Shown here piece after piece: positions 25,063 to 33,484 of a DNA stretch of 64,000 nucleotides (the first letter of the stretch is position 1; each line of letters starts with the position of its first letter). Source of the DNA: Hymenobacter puniceus (GTDB taxonomy: Bacteria > Bacteroidota > Bacteroidia > Cytophagales > Hymenobacteraceae); the NCBI RefSeq assembly GCF_014333525.1, contig NZ_JACSCX010000002.1, positions 434,001 through 498,000 on the forward strand. The letters run 5' to 3'. Made by a program: the position numbers and the translations under genes. The notes beneath the pieces were generated by a model. The model did no database searches. It saw only the letters and a list, made by a program, of their open reading frames with translations, and was not told where the DNA came from.

Positions 25063-25070
25063 CAAATGTA
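25063..25070 (-). promoter_or_regulatory. Possible -7 element of the S41 protease gene
   Basis: Minus-strand TACATTTG matches TAnnTTTG, 28 bases before the ATG. No well-placed -33 TTG is seen. Confidence 0.4.
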
Positions 25071-25287
25071 CACAAAAGCCACCCTGTGAGGTACGGCACA
25101 GCCAAGGAGCTGGTTCTGTAAGAAAACCCAACCAGCTTCAGTTAAGTGCCCTATAGCTGGACACTACTGCTAAGCCAGAGGCACTGAATTGCCGGAAGAG
25201 GTTGCATCCTTTCTCTGTAACTACTTGCTTAAAAATCGGGCCAGAGTGCCAACATGCAAGTATAACGGAAGCCCATAGGGTATAAAC

Positions 25288-25323
25288 AAAAAAGACTCCC
25301 TCCGGATAGGAGAGAGTCTTTTT
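25288..25323 (-). terminator. Intrinsic terminator of the glycine-zipper stress protein gene
   Basis: A 15-bp stem (25289-25303 with 25309-25323, one wobble pair) and a T-run on both sides, 18 bases after the stop. Confidence 0.85.
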
Positions 25324-25341
25324 CAAAGATACAAGGTATGC

Positions 25342-26175
25342 CTAGTAGCGGCGTACTTTGTCGCCGTTGTGGCGGCGGAACTCCTCTTCAAAATACTGAG
25401 CGTCCTCGGCATTACGGGGTTTCACGCCCATTACGATACCGCCATTTTTCACGTCGTTTTCGTATTCTACAGCATGCTCCTCTGGGATGCCCGAGCCTAC
25501 CAGTGCACCTACCAAGCCGCCCGTCAGGCCACCGGCACCAGCGCCAGCCAGTGCAGCGGCAATTGGGCCAGCAATGATCAGGCCCAAGCCTGGCAGAGCT
25601 ACCGACGTACCGATGGCAGCAATTGCGCCAATTACGGCACCAGCAGTGCCACCAATAGCCGAACCTACACCAGCACCTTCCATGGCCTTATCGCCCAGGT
25701 CAGTATCAGCAGTATTGTCACCGAAATGCGTCTTACGCGTTTCATCCGACATCAGCAGATTCACATCGTCTTTGCTGTAGCCACGCGACGAAAGTGAAGA
25801 ATAAGCACGCTCGGCACTGTCACGGTCACGGAACATACCCGTGGTGTAGCTGCTGCCGGAACCATACGTTGTGTTGTCGCCGGTTACGGCGCGGGCAGCG
25901 TCACCAGCAGCGTTCTGCACGGCATCTACGCCGGAACCAACTACTGCACCTGCAGTGCCAGCAATGGCAGCACCTTTCTGCGTGGCGCTATGGTCATGAT
26001 GTGGGTTGCTGTCTGAGCTGCTGAGACCGGAATTGCCGGTAGAAGAATTGCCCATATTACCACTCGAGGTAGAGTTGGCGCCAGTGCCATAGCCAGTGCC
26101 AGCGTTGCCGGTACCATAGTTTGCGCCTGAACCAGTACCTGAGTTAGCGGGGTTGTTTGAATCGTTGGTGTTCAT
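25342..26175 (-). CDS. General-stress protein with YflT-like and glycine-zipper regions
   Basis: 277 residues in three parts. Residues 1-65 are low-complexity Asn/Ser/Gly/Thr repeats. Residues about 110-145 (GMFRDRDSAERAYSSLSSRGY, then SKDDVNLLMSDE) match the YflT/GSP17M heat-stress domain. Residues about 165-235 are a long glycine-zipper (GVGSAIGGTAGAVIGAIAAIG and GPIAAALAGAGAGGLTGG), likely membrane-inserting. The C-terminal tail (ILVGVKPRN-like GGIVMGVKPRNAEDAQYF) recalls the second half of the same family. Start ATG 26175. Probably an envelope-stress protein; the molecular role is unknown. Confidence 0.82.
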   Translation of the reverse strand: MNTNDSNNPANSGTGSGANYGTGNAGTGYGTGANSTSSGNMGNSSTGNSGLSSSDSNPHHDHSATQKGAAIAGTAGAVVGSGVDAVQNAAGDAARAVTGDNTTYGSGSSYTTGMFRDRDSAERAYSSLSSRGYSKDDVNLLMSDETRKTHFGDNTADTDLGDKAMEGAGVGSAIGGTAGAVIGAIAAIGTSVALPGLGLIIAGPIAAALAGAGAGGLTGGLVGALVGSGIPEEHAVEYENDVKNGGIVMGVKPRNAEDAQYFEEEFRRHNGDKVRRY

Positions 26176-26337
26176 GTGTGGGAGAGTTAATGTGGAAAAG
26201 AATAGAGAAGAACCCAGCGCCAGGTGGATGGTAATGAGCGCTGAATCTGTGGTACTAAACGCGGCCGGTTCTGCGCAGGTTACACAAAATTCGGGCGTAG
26301 CAGTATTGCACTTACACTATTCTGCTGCCAGTCAACT

Positions 26338-26706
26338 CTATCCGTACTTCTCGAAATTCTGCTGGTCCTGCCAAAAATCCCGGCATTCCTGGCGCATATT
26401 TTTCAGGAAATCTTCTTGTTGTTTCAGGGTGCGCCATTCTCCCATCCCCAGTCGCTCGCAAAGCTTATAGAAATTGTCTCCCTGGCCTTTTGAGCCTTGT
26501 ACTTTCACCAAGCAGCTCAACACGGGGCGCCCGGCAGCATGCTCCTGCTCGGAGATTTCCGCCAGCAACTCATTGAGGCGGCTTTTCTCGTGAGAGATGT
26601 CCAGGTTGAGCCCTAGTTCTGCCTCCTGAACCAGATTCAGGTAGCTAATGGTGCCTACCTGATGACGGGAAAAGCGAATTAAGTGGTTGCGAATTCGGCC
26701 GAACAT
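26338..26706 (-). CDS. Small protein of unknown function with GRPxLS motif
   Basis: A 122-residue cytosolic protein, charged and mostly helical. The recognisable core is a helix followed by EHAAGRPVLSCLVKVQGSKG and then GDNFYKLCERLG. I associate this pattern (acidic helix, GRPxLS strand, FYxL helix) with a small alpha/beta unit found in uncharacterised proteins, some linked to defence or mobile loci, but cannot name the family. ATG 26706 begins MFGRIRNHL; the longer frame to 26766 runs into the proline dehydrogenase terminator. It may be an accessory gene. Confidence 0.6.
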   Translation of the reverse strand: MFGRIRNHLIRFSRHQVGTISYLNLVQEAELGLNLDISHEKSRLNELLAEISEQEHAAGRPVLSCLVKVQGSKGQGDNFYKLCERLGMGEWRTLKQQEDFLKNMRQECRDFWQDQQNFEKYG

Positions 26707-26744
26707 GGCGTGTAATAAGAGAATGAGAGAGAGCGGAAAGTAGA

Positions 26745-26782
26745 AAAAAAGTTCGCGGCTTCGCAATATGCGAAGCCGCGAA
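26745..26782 (-). terminator. Intrinsic terminator of proline dehydrogenase
   Basis: A perfect 14-bp stem (26752-26765 with 26769-26782, loop ATA), followed on the minus strand by CTTTTTTCT. Confidence 0.88.
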
Positions 26783-26832
26783 TAGATAATGATAGATATG
26801 CCTGAAATTGTGCCGGCTGGGCAGCATGCAAG

Positions 26833-28023
26833 CTAGCGGCCTTGCCGACGCCGTAATTCCTTCTGAATAAGTAGAAACTCGCGGCTGCTCTGGCCGGAAA
26901 TGGCCGTATTCTCATCAGCGCGGCGTAGCAAATAAGGCATTACAGCGTCAACCGGGCCGTAGGGTACATACTTAGCGGTGTTGTAGCTGGCATGGGCCAG
27001 ATTGTAGCTGAGATTGTCGCTCATGCCATAGAGCTGCGCAAACCAGATGCGTGGGTCGTTGGGAGCAAGATTATGTTGTTGCATAAGCTCCGTCAGCAGG
27101 CGGGAGCTGGCTTCGTTGTGGGTGCCGGCACAAATACTGATTCGATCCACGTGCTCCACGCAGTAGCGCAAGGCATCATCGTAGAGTTGGTCGGTGGCAG
27201 CTTTGGTGGGGTTGATAGGATTTGTATAACCGCGTTGGTTGGCTACACGGGCCTCTTTTTCCATGTAGGCGCCTCGCACCAGCTTGCCGCCCAGGTAGTA
27301 GCCATCGTGCCGGGCATCGTCGTGGGCTTGCTTGATGGCGTCAAGCCGATCCTGACGGTACAGTTGATACGTATTCCACACGATGGCCGACTCGCGGTTG
27401 TATTTGCGCATCATCTCATACGCCAGCTTGTCGATGGTATCCTGAAACCAGCTTTCCTCGGCATCCACAAACACCCGCACGCCATACTGGTGGGCCCGAT
27501 GGCAAATGGCGTCCACCCGGGCGTGGGCCCGGTCGTAGCTGGCCTGCTCGGCCGCCGTGAGGGTTTTACCAGCCTGTACTTTCTCCAGCAGCGCACTATC
27601 AGCCAGGCCAGTGACCTTAAATACTGAAAACGGGATGTGCGTGGAACGGTGCGCCATGTCCAGCGTGGCGAGAATCTCGTCGCGGGTGTGGTCGAAGCTT
27701 TTGTCGCTGCCTTCTCCTTCCACCGAGTAATCGAGGATGGTGCCGATGTGGTAGCGGCCTAGCTCTGCAATAACCGGAATGCACTCCTGAATGGTCTCGC
27801 CTCCGCAGAACTGGCTGAAAATAGAGTGTTTAATCAGGAACTTGGTGCCGGGCAAACTCCACTTCAAGGCGGCTTTCATCATACCGCCGCCGGTTTTCAC
27901 CAGCGTGTTGTTGTTCATGGCCGCAAACAGCGCATACATCTTGCGCAGCTCAGCGTCAGACTTGGAGGCGAAGGCTACGGCTGTGTCGTCGAAGGAAATA
28001 GGCGGAGCTTGAGTTAAGGGCAT
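26833..28023 (-). CDS. Proline dehydrogenase (monofunctional)
   Basis: The 396-residue FAD enzyme oxidises proline to pyrroline-5-carboxylate. The barrel shows VFVDAEESWFQ, GGKLVRGAYMEKE and the C-terminal substrate-binding motif LLRRADENTAISGQ (the paired Arg of the family). It lacks the P5C dehydrogenase half, so that step is encoded elsewhere. ATG 28023 gives MPLTQAPPISFDD. It is divergent from the DAHP synthase-chorismate mutase gene across 161 bases. A TAnnTTTG element lies upstream and a strong terminator downstream. Confidence 0.93.
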   Translation of the reverse strand: MPLTQAPPISFDDTAVAFASKSDAELRKMYALFAAMNNNTLVKTGGGMMKAALKWSLPGTKFLIKHSIFSQFCGGETIQECIPVIAELGRYHIGTILDYSVEGEGSDKSFDHTRDEILATLDMAHRSTHIPFSVFKVTGLADSALLEKVQAGKTLTAAEQASYDRAHARVDAICHRAHQYGVRVFVDAEESWFQDTIDKLAYEMMRKYNRESAIVWNTYQLYRQDRLDAIKQAHDDARHDGYYLGGKLVRGAYMEKEARVANQRGYTNPINPTKAATDQLYDDALRYCVEHVDRISICAGTHNEASSRLLTELMQQHNLAPNDPRIWFAQLYGMSDNLSYNLAHASYNTAKYVPYGPVDAVMPYLLRRADENTAISGQSSREFLLIQKELRRRQGR

Positions 28024-28057
28024 CGGGTGGTAGCTTTGGGCAGGTGGATGGGTAACG

Positions 28058-28065
28058 CAAATATA
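28058..28065 (-). promoter_or_regulatory. Possible -7 element of proline dehydrogenase
   Basis: Minus-strand TATATTTG matches TAnnTTTG, 35 bases before the ATG. The -33 element is not clear. Confidence 0.4.
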
Positions 28066-28184
28066 GCCGTTAAACCCAGGCTGGACGGGCTGGGTTATGC
28101 TGGTAGCCGGTAGCTGACCAACATAGCTTAGCTGGCATTCATTCCGGGCGCCTCCTAGCCCGATTTATACTTTAGCTGCTTTTC

Positions 28185-29279
28185 ATGAACACTCTTCCCG
28201 CTGCTGCCTTTTTCACGAGCCGTCTGGCCGCCAAAGGTCAGCCACTGCTTATTGCCGGGCCTTGCTCCGCCGAAACCGAGGAGCAGGTAATGACCACAGC
28301 ACGAGGCTTGCAGGCGCTGGGCAGCATCGACCTGTTTCGGGCCGGTATCTGGAAGCCGCGCACCCGGCCCGGTTCTTTCGAGGGTATGGGCCGCGAAGCA
28401 TTGCCGTGGTTGCAGCGCGTGAAGGCCGAAACCGGGCTGCCCACCACCATTGAGGTAGCCACCCCACGCCACGTGGAAGAGGCATTGGCACATGGCATTG
28501 ATGTGCTCTGGATTGGTGCGCGCACTACTGTCAACCCGTTTGCAGTGCAGGAGCTGGCCGATGCGCTGGCAGGCACCGCCGTACCCGTGATGGTGAAGAA
28601 TCCGGTGAACCCTGACGTAGCACTGTGGGCCGGCGCCCTGGAACGCTTGGAGCGGGCCGGCATCACCGATCTGGCGGCCATTCACCGCGGCTTCAGCACG
28701 TTTGCGCCCTCGCGCTACCGCAATGCGCCTACCTGGATGCTGCCTATCGAGCTGAAAACCCGTTTTCCGCACATTCCGCTCATCTGTGACCCCAGCCACA
28801 TTGGGGGGCGCCGCGACCTGCTACTGCCCATCGCCCAAAAAGCCCTCGACCTCGACTATGATGGCCTGATGATTGAGTCGCACCCCGACCCCGACCAGGC
28901 CCTGTCTGACGCCGAGCAGCAGGTGACGCCGCAGCGCCTAGGCGAGATTCTGGCAGAACTGAAATACCGCTATCGGTCTTCTGACAATGCCGATTACCTC
29001 AACAAGGCCGAGGAGCTGCGTCAGAAAATGGACGTTGCTGACCGGGAGATTGTAGAGGCCCTGGCCCGGCGCATGGCACTGGTAGGGGAGCTAGCCGAAT
29101 ACAAAAAGGAAAACAACGTGAAGATTCTGCAGCTTGACCGCTGGCAGGAGATTTTCAACTCGCGGCCGGAATGGGCGAAAAAAGCCGGGGTGAACGAGAA
29201 ATTCGTTGCCGAGCTCTATAAGCTGATTCATATAGAAAGCATCCGGCGCCAGACCGAGATACTGCAGCGCCCGGAGTAG
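28185..29279 (+). CDS. Bifunctional DAHP synthase (type I-beta) / chorismate mutase
   Basis: 364 residues. The N-terminal barrel (about 1-262) is a type I-beta 3-deoxy-7-phosphoheptulonate synthase: AGPCSAETEEQ (24-34), the GIWKPRTRPGSFEGMG loop and IPLICDPSHIGGRRD. The C-terminal part (about 268-355; KAEELRQKMDVADREIVEAL, then KKENNVKILQLDRW) is an AroQ-type chorismate mutase. It couples shikimate entry to prephenate synthesis, and the mutase can mediate feedback by pathway products. This fusion is common in Bacteroidota. ATG 28185. It ends at a 38-bp palindrome. Confidence 0.95.
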   Translation: MNTLPAAAFFTSRLAAKGQPLLIAGPCSAETEEQVMTTARGLQALGSIDLFRAGIWKPRTRPGSFEGMGREALPWLQRVKAETGLPTTIEVATPRHVEEALAHGIDVLWIGARTTVNPFAVQELADALAGTAVPVMVKNPVNPDVALWAGALERLERAGITDLAAIHRGFSTFAPSRYRNAPTWMLPIELKTRFPHIPLICDPSHIGGRRDLLLPIAQKALDLDYDGLMIESHPDPDQALSDAEQQVTPQRLGEILAELKYRYRSSDNADYLNKAEELRQKMDVADREIVEALARRMALVGELAEYKKENNVKILQLDRWQEIFNSRPEWAKKAGVNEKFVAELYKLIHIESIRRQTEILQRPE

Positions 29280-29360
29280 CCAGCAACGTGCTCCACGAAG
29301 AAGCCCGCCTGTTCCGTGGTATCGGAACAGGCGGGCTTCTTCGTGGAGCACGTTGCTGGC
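29279..29360. terminator. 38-bp perfect palindrome, bidirectional terminator candidate
   Basis: 29279-29316 pairs without mismatch with 29323-29360 around a 6-base loop. The arm starts at the last base of the TAG stop of the DAHP synthase gene. The inner part is GC-rich and flanked by AAG/CTT, as in a normal terminator; the outer 18 bp are beyond what termination needs. It separates convergent genes. Confidence 0.9.
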
Positions 29361-29370
29361 AGAAAGCAGT

Positions 29371-29847
29371 TCAGTCCGCTTGCCAGAGGTAGGTTTCCGT
29401 GTAGCCACCGTCGAGGCAGGCGTTTTCTCCTTCGAGCTTAAGATGCGTGCCGGAGGCGTCCGTTTTTATGCTGTAAGCTTTAAGATGGTCGTTGGCTAGC
29501 TCAGCCGTGAACGTAACCAGATCCATAGTTTGCTGAGGGGCGCCACATTTTGGCAACGGGCCTCTGGATATCTGATAGGGCACTTCCGAAAACGGCTGGC
29601 TGTCATGACGAATGTGTAGCTGACCACTTGTGCCAAACACCAGCTGGCGGGAATAGCCAACCGTAGCCGGGGACACAATCGGGCCTTCTATAGCGCTATG
29701 TTGCCATTCCCAATGCCCTGGCTTCTGCGCCAGCGTATCGAAATTGGCAGGTACTTGGTCGATATCGTCGCGGCAGCAAAGCGCAGCCATATTGGTGGTG
29801 CATACTACCAGGGCTAAAGTAAACAAGGAAAAGCGGCGCTGATACAT
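29371..29847 (-). CDS. Small secreted protein, third of three tandem paralogues
   Basis: 158 residues with an N-terminal hydrophobic signal (MYQRRFSLFTLALVVCTTNMAAL, CCR region), possibly a lipoprotein, although the cysteine context is not ideal. The mature part begins with GHWEWQHS, then an SPATVGYSRQLVFG strand and a beta-rich body. WEWQ plus (S/T)PxT(V/T)G is shared with the two upstream genes, implying tandem duplication. A lipocalin-like beta barrel is my guess. ATG 29847; the previous gene stops 10 bases before it. Confidence 0.7.
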   Translation of the reverse strand: MYQRRFSLFTLALVVCTTNMAALCCRDDIDQVPANFDTLAQKPGHWEWQHSAIEGPIVSPATVGYSRQLVFGTSGQLHIRHDSQPFSEVPYQISRGPLPKCGAPQQTMDLVTFTAELANDHLKAYSIKTDASGTHLKLEGENACLDGGYTETYLWQAD

Positions 29848-29857
29848 AGCAGAAGAA

Positions 29858-30271
29858 TTATTGAGCGGAAGAAACGTAGGATTCGCTGCAGCCATCGTAC
29901 ACATCATGCGTTAGTGTCAGCGTTTGGGTCTGGGCATTCACTTCCACCATGTACTCCCGCCTCTGCGCCGTAAAGAGGATAAAATCGGCTTCCTGCTGCT
30001 TCAGCCTTGATGTACGGCGGCTCAGTGTATAGGGGGTGCTGTATCGTAGAACCCCGTTTTCCAGCATTTTCGCTTGTCCATCGGCATCAATCAGCAGTTG
30101 CCGCGTCTTGCCAGTGGTAGTAGGCGAGCTGGCACCGCTCCAACCGCAGAAGCTGCTCTGCCATTGCCAGGAGCCTACCACGGGCGCCTGATCCGGGGTA
30201 ACGTCGTCTTTGGCACAGCCACAGATCAATGTGCCAACCAGCAGGAGGCTGGCGCGGAATAGCGTTTTCAT
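29858..30271 (-). CDS. Small lipoprotein, second of three tandem paralogues
   Basis: 137 residues with a clear lipoprotein signal (MKTLFRASLLLVGTLICGC, Cys19). After the lipobox come VVGSWQWQSSFCGW, then SPTTTGKTRQLLIDADG and further beta strands. The same skeleton (W-x-W-Q, S-P-x-T-x-G, a strand, (D/G)xxGxxxM/L) occurs in the genes at 29371 and 30358. The family resembles lipocalin-like small lipoproteins of Bacteroidota; ligand unknown. ATG 30271; the upstream open frame is not signal-like. Confidence 0.75.
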   Translation of the reverse strand: MKTLFRASLLLVGTLICGCAKDDVTPDQAPVVGSWQWQSSFCGWSGASSPTTTGKTRQLLIDADGQAKMLENGVLRYSTPYTLSRRTSRLKQQEADFILFTAQRREYMVEVNAQTQTLTLTHDVYDGCSESYVSSAQ

Positions 30272-30357
30272 TGGATAAGGAAATAAAGGCAGAAAGATGT
30301 TTCTGCAGGGAAGAGCAGAATGCCACCTAAGAGGTTGCAAACCAGCTTGCAAAAAGG

Positions 30358-30798
30358 CTATAATGCCGGGGCGCCGGCAGATGAAATAGAATGGCTGGCG
30401 GGCAGACGCACGTAGCTGTGCCGTGTAATCTGGCCTGTCATTTCCTGCAGGTATAGCACATTGCCTGAAACCGTGTAATACTGGCTGCCGGCATATCCCC
30501 GGTACTGAATGATATGCCGGCCCGGCCGCTGCTGGCGGACTGAAAATGCGGCTGCGCCCTGCAGCCCACCATCCTGATAAAACATAGCCCGGCCCCGGCG
30601 GTCAAATTCCACTACCACTTCGTGGCCGGTAGTGGCTGGAGTAACAATGCTGGTTGAATTAGTAGACGTTTGCTGCCATTCCCAGCGGCCTACCAGCTGC
30701 TGCTCCATAGGAGGCATAGTGTCGCGGCTACAGGCAACGGATAACAGGCTGACAGCCAACAGAGGGGCCAAAAGCCGTGGCCGGGTAAAGAAGTACAT
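30358..30798 (-). CDS. Small lipoprotein, first of three tandem paralogues
   Basis: 146 residues with a lipoprotein signal (LLAPLLAVSLLSVAC, Cys23). The mature chain starts SRDTMPPMEQQLVGRWEWQ, then TPATTGHEVVVEFDRRG and FYQDGG, matching the two downstream paralogues. Mostly beta strands; a lipocalin-like fold is likely, without known ligand. It is first in the trio in transcriptional order, 86 bases ahead of the next gene. ATG 30798. It is divergent from aroB. Confidence 0.75.
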   Translation of the reverse strand: MYFFTRPRLLAPLLAVSLLSVACSRDTMPPMEQQLVGRWEWQQTSTNSTSIVTPATTGHEVVVEFDRRGRAMFYQDGGLQGAAAFSVRQQRPGRHIIQYRGYAGSQYYTVSGNVLYLQEMTGQITRHSYVRLPASHSISSAGAPAL

Positions 30799-30924
30799 AA
30801 TGGAATAGTTAGTAAGTTTCGACTATAGGAGCAGAATAAAGTTAGTATCGTTGCACTATGCTAATCATTTTCTGCATTTTATGCAACGAGTCCCGATATT
30901 AAGTTTTCTTAAAGCCAGTTTAAA

Positions 30925-31965
30925 TTGAACGAAATCCTGCAGATTGGAGCAAATGCCCTGCCAGAATTAGCGGAAATGCTGCGTCGGCCGGCTATAAGCC
31001 AGGTTTTTGTGCTCACTGATGCCAACACCGGCCGCTTGTGTTACCCCTTGCTGCTGCCGTATCTGCCTGAGCAGCAGACGGTATTGGAGCTGCCGGCCGG
31101 TGAGGAAGCTAAAACTCTGGCTTCGTGCGAAACCGTGTGGAGTACACTCACTGAAAACCGCGCCGACCGGTTTGCTGTGCTGCTGAACCTGGGGGGCGGC
31201 GTCATCACCGATTTGGGAGGATTCTGCGCGGCGCTTTATAAGCGCGGTATCCAGTTTATACAAGTACCCACGACTCTGTTGGCGCAGGTAGACGCCAGCG
31301 TAGGCGGCAAAACCGGCGTCGATTTCCTGGGTTTCAAAAACCAGTTGGGTGTGTTTCAGGAGCCGGCCGGTGTCTTCATTGAGCCCCGTTTTCTGCAGAC
31401 CCTCGACCCGCGCCAGCTGAAATCAGGCTACGCCGAAATTGTGAAACACAGCCTGATTGCGGATGCAACAGCCTTCGAGGAGCAGCGGCGCACCGGTATA
31501 TTCGTGGAAGACTGGACGGCTACTATTGAAGCTTCAGTAGCGCTCAAGCGCCGCATCGTGGCCCAAGACCCTCTGGAAGCTGGCCCCCGCAAGCTGCTCA
31601 ATTTCGGCCACACTGTAGGCCATTCTCTGGAAAGCTATTTGCTGACGCAGCCAGGCCGCGAAATACTGCACGGCGAGGCGGTAGCGGCCGGTATGGTCTG
31701 CGAGGCGTGGCTGAGCGTGCAGCGCGGCCTGCTGACTGCCACTGAGCTGGACCAGATAGAAACTTTTCTGTTTTCAGTGTTTGAAAAGGTGCAGTTCGTA
31801 AGCTTGGAAACGGAAGCCATTGCTGAGTATGCCTTGCAGGACAAGAAAAATTCGGGCGCTACCATCAACTGCACGCTCCTGGAAGGCATCGGGCGAGGTG
31901 TGTACGACCAGCCAATTACGCTGCACGAAGTGGCCGAATCGTTGCGCTACTACCACCGGCTGTAG
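30925..31965 (+). CDS. aroB: 3-dehydroquinate synthase
   Basis: The 346-residue NAD-dependent enzyme carries out the second step of the shikimate pathway. It has the cofactor-binding glycine-rich region NLGGGVITDLGGFCAALYKRG, then PTTLLAQVDASVGGKTGVD, and the metal-site motifs NFGHTVGHSLE and LHGEAVAAGM. Length is normal. The start is TTG 30925 (no ATG fits before the first conserved strand). It begins 126 bases from a divergent lipoprotein gene and is followed 39 bases later by aroA. Confidence 0.94.
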   Translation: MNEILQIGANALPELAEMLRRPAISQVFVLTDANTGRLCYPLLLPYLPEQQTVLELPAGEEAKTLASCETVWSTLTENRADRFAVLLNLGGGVITDLGGFCAALYKRGIQFIQVPTTLLAQVDASVGGKTGVDFLGFKNQLGVFQEPAGVFIEPRFLQTLDPRQLKSGYAEIVKHSLIADATAFEEQRRTGIFVEDWTATIEASVALKRRIVAQDPLEAGPRKLLNFGHTVGHSLESYLLTQPGREILHGEAVAAGMVCEAWLSVQRGLLTATELDQIETFLFSVFEKVQFVSLETEAIAEYALQDKKNSGATINCTLLEGIGRGVYDQPITLHEVAESLRYYHRL

Positions 31966-32004
31966 GGGGCAGAGAGAGGGTAGGGCAGGTGAAACACAGG
32001 CGTC

Positions 32005-33390
32005 TTGCCGGTTGATGAAGCCGCAGTCCGTAATCCGGGACTAAATTTGTGCCGGCCTGCCACCTGCGGGCCTCTGCGGCCGTGGCCATTCAGTTTTTCA
32101 CAACGCTCCGGGCACCAGCCCGAAAGCACAGCTAGTCTCATCATCGACTCTTCCCTCACTCTCACCCGGGCCAGCCAGCCGCTACGGGGCACGGCGCACC
32201 TGCCGGCCTCTAAAAGCGAAAGCAACCGCGCCCTGATTCTGCAGGCACTGGCAGATGGCGGCACGCTTTCCAATCTTTCCGACGCCAACGACACTCAGCT
32301 GATGCAGCGTCTGCTGCTCAACCCCGAGGCTACCGAGTTCAATGCCGAAGACGCCGGTACCGTGATGCGCTTCCTGACCGGTTACCTGGCCGCTACAGGC
32401 CGCCACACGCATCTGACGGGCACAGCCCGCATGCTGGAGCGCCCAATCGCTGTGCTGGTAGATGCCCTGCGGCAGTTAGGCGCCACCATTGAGTATACCG
32501 GCCAAGAAGGCTACCCGCCGCTGCAACTGAGCGGTTGGAAAACACCTGCGCTGGCTTCCGATGCCCAGGACCTTACCGAACTGTCGGTGCGTGGCGATAT
32601 CAGCAGCCAGTATATCTCGGCGCTGCTGATGGTGGGGCCTACGCTGCCGCACGGCCTGCGGGTGCGCCTCACCGGCAAAGTCGGCTCGCGGCCTTACATC
32701 CGCATGACGCTGGCGCTGATGCAGCATTTTGGGGCCGATTGCCGCGACCTGGGCACGGTGGTGGAAGCCCGCCCCGGCCGCTACCAGCCCACCGACTACT
32801 GCATCGAGTCGGACTGGTCGGCGGCAAGCTACTGGTACGCTATGGTGGCGCTGGCGCCGGCGGGTTCCTGGCTGACGCTGCCCGGCCTGCGCCGCTACTC
32901 CTGGCAGGGCGACCAGGCCATTGTGAGCATCATGGAGAAGCTGGGTGTAGCTACTGAGTATGTGCAGGACGGCGTGCGCCTCACTCAAACCGGCACGCTC
33001 ACTCCTTTCGCCCAGGACTTCACTGACTGCCCCGACCTAGCCCAAACCGTGGCTGTAGTGGCGGCCGCGCTACATGTATCGGTGCTGATGAGCGGGCTGG
33101 AAAGTTTGCGCATCAAGGAAACCGACCGAATTTTTGCGCTGCAAACAGAGCTGGCCAACTTCGGCGCTTACCTCACAGAAGAAACCGAAGGCCACTTCCG
33201 CGTCAGCACCGATGGGTTCCGGGTGAATGGCCAGACCGTAGCCACCTACCATGACCACCGTATGGCTATGGCCTTTGCGCCATTGGCCTTGCTCGGGCCT
33301 CTTACCATTGAGGCTCCGCAGGTGGTGCGCAAGTCGTACCCGCAGTTCTGGAAAGAGCTGGAAAAGGCCGGGTTTGAAGTGACTAATTAA
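32005..33390 (+). CDS. aroA: 3-phosphoshikimate 1-carboxyvinyltransferase (EPSP synthase)
   Basis: The sixth shikimate step. Family motifs are present in order: PASKSESNRALIL, EDAGTVMRFLTGYLAA (DAGT where NAGT is usual), VRGDISSQYISALLM, LTGKVGSRPYIRMTL, ESDWSAASYWYAM, then LRIKETDRI and YHDHRMAMA. The start is unsettled: no ATG exists ahead of the conserved SLTLTR region. TTG 32005 is listed; TTG 32047 gives a shorter N-terminus, and both add residues unlike the family. A TAnnTTTG match (32042-32049) overlaps this leader. Follows aroB by 39 bases. Confidence 0.92.
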   Translation: MPVDEAAVRNPGLNLCRPATCGPLRPWPFSFSQRSGHQPESTASLIIDSSLTLTRASQPLRGTAHLPASKSESNRALILQALADGGTLSNLSDANDTQLMQRLLLNPEATEFNAEDAGTVMRFLTGYLAATGRHTHLTGTARMLERPIAVLVDALRQLGATIEYTGQEGYPPLQLSGWKTPALASDAQDLTELSVRGDISSQYISALLMVGPTLPHGLRVRLTGKVGSRPYIRMTLALMQHFGADCRDLGTVVEARPGRYQPTDYCIESDWSAASYWYAMVALAPAGSWLTLPGLRRYSWQGDQAIVSIMEKLGVATEYVQDGVRLTQTGTLTPFAQDFTDCPDLAQTVAVVAAALHVSVLMSGLESLRIKETDRIFALQTELANFGAYLTEETEGHFRVSTDGFRVNGQTVATYHDHRMAMAFAPLALLGPLTIEAPQVVRKSYPQFWKELEKAGFEVTN

Positions 33391-33409
33391 GCTGCTGCCT
33401 CCCAATTAA

Positions 33410-33449
33410 GAAGCCCGGACTGCTCAACTGGTAGCAGCCCGGGCTTTTT
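33410..33449 (+). terminator. Intrinsic terminator of aroA
   Basis: AAGCCCGG and CTGCT pair with AGCAG and CCGGGCTT around a short loop, with a T-run at the end, 20 bases after the stop. It may also serve the minus-strand gene ending at 33485. Confidence 0.85.
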
Positions 33450-33484
33450 GCGTCAAATAGCTAACATGTATCTGAGCTAATGCA

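Larger units (their letters stand above)
25036..25341. other. Intergenic region without a credible gene
   Basis: 306 bases between two minus-strand genes. It holds the S41 promoter-like element and, at its right end, the terminator of the next gene. I see nothing else in it. Confidence 0.5.

Noticed and set aside
25138..25326. 62-codon minus-strand frame starting with TTG
   Set aside because: Its start lies in the terminator of the next gene; no sign of selection.
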